Translations under genes and position numbers: made by a program
Notes under the pieces: model-generated
What the model saw: the letters and a program-made list of their open reading frames with translations, nothing else
What the model was told of the DNA's origin: nothing
Database searches by the model: none
Shown here: in pieces, positions 60,015 to 64,000 of the stretch
How positions within the stretch are numbered: position 1 is the stretch's first letter
How the letters are laid out: each line of letters opens with the position of its first letter
Source of the DNA: Sinorhizobium mexicanum
GTDB lineage: Bacteria; Pseudomonadota; Alphaproteobacteria; Rhizobiales; Rhizobiaceae
Length of the DNA: 64,000 bases
Direction of reading: 5' to 3'
Assembly (NCBI RefSeq): GCF_013488225.1
Contig: NZ_CP041238.1
Coordinates: forward strand, 2,505,501 to 2,569,500

Positions 60015-61163
60015 TTAGCTGCTGATCGACCAATGGTTGCTGCGCTGGCAGAACCGGCGCCGCCTGATGGTCGCCACAGTCAGGCGCCTGTCGCGATCGA
60101 CGCCCGGCAGAGGGAGAACCTGAAGCGCGCACATGTCACGAGTAGCGTCATCACTCTCCTTATCCGGACAATATTTGACATCAAGCATGGCGGCGTCGCG
60201 GACCGTTCCATCACCGGCAGTGATGATGCCGTTGCGACGGCGAGCCTCGCGCTCAGGCATGAAGCCAGCATCCTGACCCGCCGATGCGATCGCGGCGTTT
60301 CGTGGCATCGATGGCGTGTATTCGGAGGGCCGTTCAAAGCTAACGGGGCCGATCTCAGCCAACATCACGCGTTGCTCGAATGCCCGGAACGCAGCCGCGG
60401 CGTTGCTCGCCGTCTGGTCAGAGGCGCCCGGCCTGTTGCCGGCAAGGTTCGTCTGCGTCGACCAGGGGGATTGCCTGTCGCTCCGCACATGGTTCGACTG
60501 CGCCACCATCGCGCCGGTTGCAACTTGAGGCTCCGGATTCACCGCCGGGAAGCGATCCCCCTTCCTGACGTAGGATGCCAGGAGATAGGGCATATCGTTT
60601 CCGTCCACACGGGCGCGGCCCACATACTGCACCCGCACGGAAACCGTGCCGCGGCGCTTCAGGTCCAGCATGTCTGCTGCCTTGCCGGAAAGGTCGATGA
60701 TGCGCCCCTTATGATAGGGACCGCGGTCGTTGACGCGCACGACGACCGACGAACGGTTTTCAAGATTGGTCACCCGCACGTAGCTCGGCAAAGGAAGGGT
60801 CGGATGCGCGGCGGAAAGACGATCGGGAAAGTAAACCTCGCCGTTCGCGGTCAGCCTCCCGCGAAACGCCGAGCTGTACCAGGAAGCGACGCCCTTCCGG
60901 TCGTAGCTGGGGTCTTCTCTCGGATAGTAACGCTTGCCTTTCACCACATAGGACTTGCCGACCACATAACGGCCGCGGCCCTTCAAGGTCTTCTTGCCGT
61001 GGGCGACCCGCTGGCTCGCCTTCGTAAGCGATAGCTTTCCGGAAGCATATCCTTTGCCGCTGCTCGGGACTTGCGTGGTGGTACAGGTGGCACAGCAGGC
61101 GCAGATCATGATGATCGCCAACCATCGTACGCCTTTTACAGCCGTACTTGTATCAATATCCAT
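60015..61163 (-). CDS. rlpA: RlpA-like septal ring lytic transglycosylase, C-terminus possibly frameshifted
   Basis: A 382-residue protein. A hydrophobic N-terminal segment (WLAIIMICACCATC) could be a lipoprotein leader. The double-psi beta barrel lies at about 90-185 (GVASWYSSAFRGRLTANGEV, RVTNLENRSSVVVRVNDRGP, IIDLSGKAADML). RlpA proteins cleave naked glycan at division sites. The last 30 residues are Arg-rich and look out-of-frame (DRDRRLTVATIRRRRF), whereas a neighbouring frame gives a more natural Pro/Ala-rich tail. No SPOR domain is seen. The ATG at 61163 is chosen; a start at 61220 is also open. Confidence 0.83.
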   Translation of the reverse strand: MDIDTSTAVKGVRWLAIIMICACCATCTTTQVPSSGKGYASGKLSLTKASQRVAHGKKTLKGRGRYVVGKSYVVKGKRYYPREDPSYDRKGVASWYSSAFRGRLTANGEVYFPDRLSAAHPTLPLPSYVRVTNLENRSSVVVRVNDRGPYHKGRIIDLSGKAADMLDLKRRGTVSVRVQYVGRARVDGNDMPYLLASYVRKGDRFPAVNPEPQVATGAMVAQSNHVRSDRQSPWSTQTNLAGNRPGASDQTASNAAAAFRAFEQRVMLAEIGPVSFERPSEYTPSMPRNAAIASAGQDAGFMPEREARRRNGIITAGDGTVRDAAMLDVKYCPDKESDDATRDMCALQVLPLPGVDRDRRLTVATIRRRRFCQRSNHWSISS

Positions 61164-61230
61164 CTGCCCAAAGCGACAGCCTTCCGTGCGTCTGCGGCAA
61201 GCCTCGACACAAACGCTCATGTAGGCTGGA

Positions 61231-61318
61231 GCGCCGCGCGTTCAAATGAACGCGCAAAAGACGAATCCGGGGCCTCTTTCTGCCTTCAGTGATTCCACTT
61301 GAAAGCACGATGCTCCAG
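61231..61318 (+). repeat. RIME-related mosaic element, variant C
   Basis: GCGCCGCGCGTTCAAATGAACG, then TGCCTTCAGTGATTCCACTT and GATGCTCCAG. It matches 16524-16625 with a partly deleted middle. Confidence 0.65.
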
Positions 61319-61554
61319 GCGCTCGAAGTCTGCTGTGCATTGGGTCGAAAGACAGACGGAAAAGCAGCCGAGGCACGCGCCGATGCATTGCAGCATTCTG
61401 GGACCGTGCCACGAAATTCGCTCCATCCGTGAAATGATTGCCAAATCGGCGTGGATGCCAAAAGTTCCCTGGGATACGCGAATTTGCCCCATCCTTTGTT
61501 GAGGCCAGCCGGTGACACCGTTTCAATGAAACCGTGAAAGGCGTTTGAACGCCC

Positions 61555-61649
61555 CTACAGCGCCGCGCGTCTTATCAGACGCGCAAAGGACGCTGTAGCA
61601 CTTTGATTTGCTGCATGTTTCTATTTTTAAATCGGCTGCGATTAAGTAG
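61555..61649 (-). repeat. RIME-type element, reverse
   Basis: CTACAGCGCCGCGCGTCTTA to GGACGCTGTAGCACTTTG and CTGCATGTTTC; the distal arm of the outer palindrome is eroded. It lies 14 bp after the response regulator stop. Confidence 0.78.
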
Positions 61650-61662
61650 GCGTCTCTGCCGA

Positions 61663-62025
61663 TCAAGGGCCAGATTGGACCGCCTGCTCCAGGACCTTGA
61701 ACAAGCGACGCTCCTCGGTCGGCTTGCCGACATTTGGCGCGCCTGCGAGGACTTCTCCGCCGATGAGCTCCGGACTGGCATAAGCGCTTGCCACGACGAA
61801 CGGTACGTTCTGCGCGCGCAGCGTCTCAGCCACCAGTGTCACCTTGCCGTCCCTCAAGGTTACATCGAGAATCGCCACGGCAGGCAATTCATCGCTCAAC
61901 AGTTCAAGCGCCTCCCCCACCGTCGCCGCGGGTCCGAGTACGCACCAGCCGCGTTGCTCAAGCAGCAGCTTGAGATCCATCGCGATCAGGAACTCGTCCT
62001 CCACGATAAGCACGGTCTTTTGCAC
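61663..62025 (-). CDS. Single-domain response regulator
   Basis: A 120-residue receiver domain with no output domain. Acidic pocket VLIVEDEFLIAMDL (Glu9, Asp10, Glu11), phosphorylation site Asp54 in AILDVTLRDG, the Ser/Thr in VASAYASPE and Lys in NVGKPTEE are all present. The start is a GTG at 62025 with GAGATGG five bases upstream; the nearby ATG is in another frame. It follows the HWE kinase by 15 bp and is surely cotranscribed with it. It may pass phosphoryl groups on or act through protein binding. Confidence 0.9.
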   Translation of the reverse strand: MQKTVLIVEDEFLIAMDLKLLLEQRGWCVLGPAATVGEALELLSDELPAVAILDVTLRDGKVTLVAETLRAQNVPFVVASAYASPELIGGEVLAGAPNVGKPTEERRLFKVLEQAVQSGP

Positions 62026-62040
62026 AGGACCATCTCGGTG

Positions 62041-63036
62041 TCATGAGACCGCTCCTATCGGGACGACGATCTCGACCACCAAACCCCCCGGCGCATAGTT
62101 AAGTTCCACCCGTCCGCCGAGTTCGCGGTTCGCAGCGAACTCGATGAGCTGCGTGCCGAATCCCGAAGAGGCCGGTGGCGCAACCGGGGGGCCGCCACTC
62201 TCTTGCCAGACCAGCCGCAGGCGCCGGGCGCTCGCCTGTTCCAACTCCCAGCGGAGGCGAATCTGTCCTGTGGGTACCGAAAGCGCGCCGTATTTGATCG
62301 CATTGACCGCGAGTTCGTGCAGGATGAGGCTCAATGACATGATTTGCCTCGACTCCAGCCGCACGGCCGGCCCCGGCACAACGAGAACGGCCGTTGGCCC
62401 CTCCGAATACGGCTCAAGCGTTCGCGCGAGCATCGCCTGAAGGTCAATCTCGCCCTCCGAGTAAGCCATGTCATGCGCCTGCACAAGCGCGTTGAACCTG
62501 CCAAGGAAGGCGTCGCGGTACTCCGCGCCAGAGCGGCCCGCCGCCGTGGTCTGACGCGCCATTGCCTGCACCAACGCCAGCAGGTTCTTCATCCGATGCC
62601 GGAGCTCGCCGAGCAGAATGTCCTTCTCTGCCTCGCGCCGAAGTCGCTCTGTGGCATCCACGACTGAAAGCAGCAAGGTGCGGCTGTTGTTGTCGGGATG
62701 GAACAGACGGTGGGCACTGACGAGCATCGTCCTGTGACCGATGCTCGGAAAGTCGTGCTCCACCTCGAAGTCCACCACCGCCGAGCTTCTCGGGATTACT
62801 TCTTCGAGCAGACGCCGCAACTCGGGGATGTCCCACTGCCGATTGCCGAGCTCGTAAAAGTGCTGCCCGATCGTCTCATCGCGATCGACTTTGAATGTTT
62901 CAAAGAAGGCCCGGCTGGCGGTCATCACGCACAGCTTCTCGTCGAGGACGATTAAGGGATCCGGGACCGTGTCGATTATGCCTTGCGCCTGGACATGGCC
63001 CTTCCGCAGCAGGCGATAAAGATCCTCCAGATTCAT
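62041..63036 (-). CDS. PAS-HWE family sensor histidine kinase
   Basis: A 331-residue soluble kinase. An N-terminal PAS domain (GIIDTVPDPLIVLDEKLCVM, residues about 15-125) is followed by the HWE dimerisation helix with phospho-acceptor His147 in ELRHRMKNLLALVQAMARQT, and an ATPase domain with HELAVNAIKYGALS (N box), the WxE-type RLVWQESGGP and SGFGTQLIEF. HWE kinases are common in Rhizobiales and include light and general-stress sensors. The ATG at 63036 is preferred over 63048 because GGAG lies six bases before it. The single-domain regulator follows. Confidence 0.92.
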   Translation of the reverse strand: MNLEDLYRLLRKGHVQAQGIIDTVPDPLIVLDEKLCVMTASRAFFETFKVDRDETIGQHFYELGNRQWDIPELRRLLEEVIPRSSAVVDFEVEHDFPSIGHRTMLVSAHRLFHPDNNSRTLLLSVVDATERLRREAEKDILLGELRHRMKNLLALVQAMARQTTAAGRSGAEYRDAFLGRFNALVQAHDMAYSEGEIDLQAMLARTLEPYSEGPTAVLVVPGPAVRLESRQIMSLSLILHELAVNAIKYGALSVPTGQIRLRWELEQASARRLRLVWQESGGPPVAPPASSGFGTQLIEFAANRELGGRVELNYAPGGLVVEIVVPIGAVS

Positions 63037-63327
63037 CTTTATCTCCATACGTTCAACTTCTCAGAAATTACCACACGCCTCGTTCTTGATGAAGGCGAGG
63101 ACGCAGCGCGGCAGCGCCTCGCCGGCGACGCGGACGACCTCCGCAGGGATAGCGCGCACGGCGGGTCAACGGGCCAGTCGCCCGCCGGTCCCCCGTCGAC
63201 ACTCTGAAGTTTTTCATTGCGCGACGCGCCGTGGCTCTCGTCCGCGTGACGAACGGAGCGCGCAAGCTCCCAACTCGGCCAGCATGGCCAACGCGCGCGC
63301 CGCCGCCCGTCAAGCAGGATAATATTC

Positions 63328-63948
63328 CTATCCGCGTTCAAACAAAGCACCGCCCTCCCCATATTCGCGCAAGCCCTTGTCGAAGAGGAGCGCATTCAGC
63401 CCGCGTTTCAGCCATGCGAGTTGCGGCTCCGGCATCAGCCTGAGGCCCTCGTAGTCCATGACGCAGACGTTGAAGACCGTGGTTTTGACCTGCCGCCCTT
63501 CCGCGCATCCGGAAAGCACGCCGTCGAGGCGCATCATCCGGTCGGCGGCCTTCAGCGCCGTGCGGGCGCGCTCCTCGGTCGTCTCGCCGGGATGCCCCGC
63601 CACGCGGTCGAGCGCCTGGGCGCGCACGCTGGGATAAGGAATGCCGCTCAGGTGATAGTAGCGCGCCATCGCCAGGGCATAGTCGTCGCCGGCCTCGCGC
63701 TGCTCGGCGGTGATGCGCCCGTCGAGGAACAGGCGGCCGAGCGTGTAGCCGGCAAAGGCACTTGTCGTGTCCAGCCCATGCATTCGCTTGCGTGCCGCGA
63801 GCGCCACCGCGATCGCCTCTTTTTCACTCTGCTGTCTCGACCATTCTGGCCGGATCTTGCCGCAGGCGAAGCGCTCGGCATTCACCTTGCGCGGGCGTCC
63901 AAGCTGGGCCTTGCGCTTTGCACGCAGCTTCTGGGCTTTGCTCGTCAT
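63328..63948 (-). CDS. Unrecognised basic protein with AT-hook-like N-terminus
   Basis: A 206-residue protein. The N-terminus is very basic (KAQKLRAKRKAQLGRPRKVN) and includes GRPRK, as in AT-hooks or HTH arms. The rest is helical, with two Cys (CGK, SGCAEG) and a C-terminal acidic-hydrophobic stretch. I do not recognise a family; phage- or plasmid-type regulators have similar starts. AAAGGACCC precedes the ATG at 63948. The last 40 bases of the window beyond it contain the AAAACCGTCCCCCACTTTTC repeat (reverse). Confidence 0.6.
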   Translation of the reverse strand: MTSKAQKLRAKRKAQLGRPRKVNAERFACGKIRPEWSRQQSEKEAIAVALAARKRMHGLDTTSAFAGYTLGRLFLDGRITAEQREAGDDYALAMARYYHLSGIPYPSVRAQALDRVAGHPGETTEERARTALKAADRMMRLDGVLSGCAEGRQVKTTVFNVCVMDYEGLRLMPEPQLAWLKRGLNALLFDKGLREYGEGGALFERG

Positions 63949-64000
63949 TTTCGGGTCCTTTCATAACCGGGGTAGGAAAAGTGGGGGACGGTTTTCCGGT

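Larger units (their letters stand above)
61164..61662. other. Intergenic region with two repeats
   Basis: About 500 bases without a gene. It contains a RIME-related variant C copy at 61231-61318 and a reversed RIME at 61555-61649. Upstream minus-strand promoter for rlpA is expected here. Confidence 0.45.

Noticed and set aside
59512..60132. Separate minus-strand gene downstream of rlpA
   Set aside because: Only about 40 residues look natural; more likely a frameshifted RlpA tail than an independent gene.
7373..61662. RIME copies as CRISPR-like repeats
   Set aside because: They are dispersed, intergenic, palindromic and never arranged in regular arrays with spacers.

Overview
The window looks like a chromosomal or megaplasmid segment of an alphaproteobacterium of the Rhizobiaceae, most likely Sinorhizobium/Ensifer. 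The reasons are high GC content, many copies of the RIME-type intergenic mosaic element (about 105 bp, two hairpins) and related rhizobial palindromes, several class III adenylate cyclases, BA14K and DUF1127 proteins, an HWE-family histidine kinase, and an alpha-r14/cuckoo-type small RNA. No tRNA, rRNA, CRISPR array, intact transposon or prophage was found. The identification rests on pattern recognition only; no search was run.

Layout. 1-8 kb: a cyclase cut by the window edge, a CorA transporter, DUF924, an MFS transporter, a membrane protein, and a chromate transporter/Crp-type regulator pair divergent from a Spy-like periplasmic protein. 8-17 kb: accessory enzymes and metal-associated small proteins (a Met/His/Cys-rich protein, DUF411, GDCCVxC), a methyltransferase, an MHS-type symporter, cupin, SnoaL-like and DUF1801 proteins and a deaminase. 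17-24 kb: a TetR remnant, DUF1254, the divergent lysE/argP pair, and a cyclase-TolB-TPR-rhodanese fusion lying between 44-bp direct repeats made from the argP 3' end. 24-29 kb: YqaA/DedA, DUF1127-TauE/SafE divergent from a MocR regulator, VOC protein, GST. 29-36 kb: an allantoin catabolism block (LysR, NCS1 permease, allantoinase, racemase, allantoicase). 36-38.5 kb: small conserved proteins, a cuckoo-type sRNA, an exported isochorismatase-like protein and a Tat-exported alpha/beta hydrolase.

38.6-46.1 kb holds two nearly identical truncated-globin genes in a ~608-bp direct duplication. Each is preceded by a gene with a DJ-1/PfpI fold (GlxA-like regulator; stand-alone DJ-1 protein). Between them lie a Tat-exported aspartoacylase-like protein, a cupin and a winged-helix/TolB/TPR regulator. 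46-50 kb has a VOC protein, a BA14K protein and a third cyclase. 50-57 kb has two regulator-enzyme modules: LysR divergent from SnoaL-SDR, and AraC followed by nitroreductase, AhpD-like protein and MDR reductase. 56.6-63.9 kb is largely cell-envelope and signalling: a tandem-DUF1127 protein, a second BA14K protein, an L,D-transpeptidase, a small exported protein, RlpA, a single-domain response regulator with an HWE kinase, and an unrecognised basic protein.

Main themes. One scaffold (TolB-like N domain plus TPRs) occurs four times with different attached modules: three cyclase domains (one lacking the catalytic Asn, one with a C-terminal rhodanese) and one OmpR/CadC-type DNA-binding domain. 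Local regulators are usually divergent from their likely targets, with visible dyads or direct repeats between them. RIME copies repeatedly sit just upstream of plus-strand genes and probably form part of their 5' leaders.
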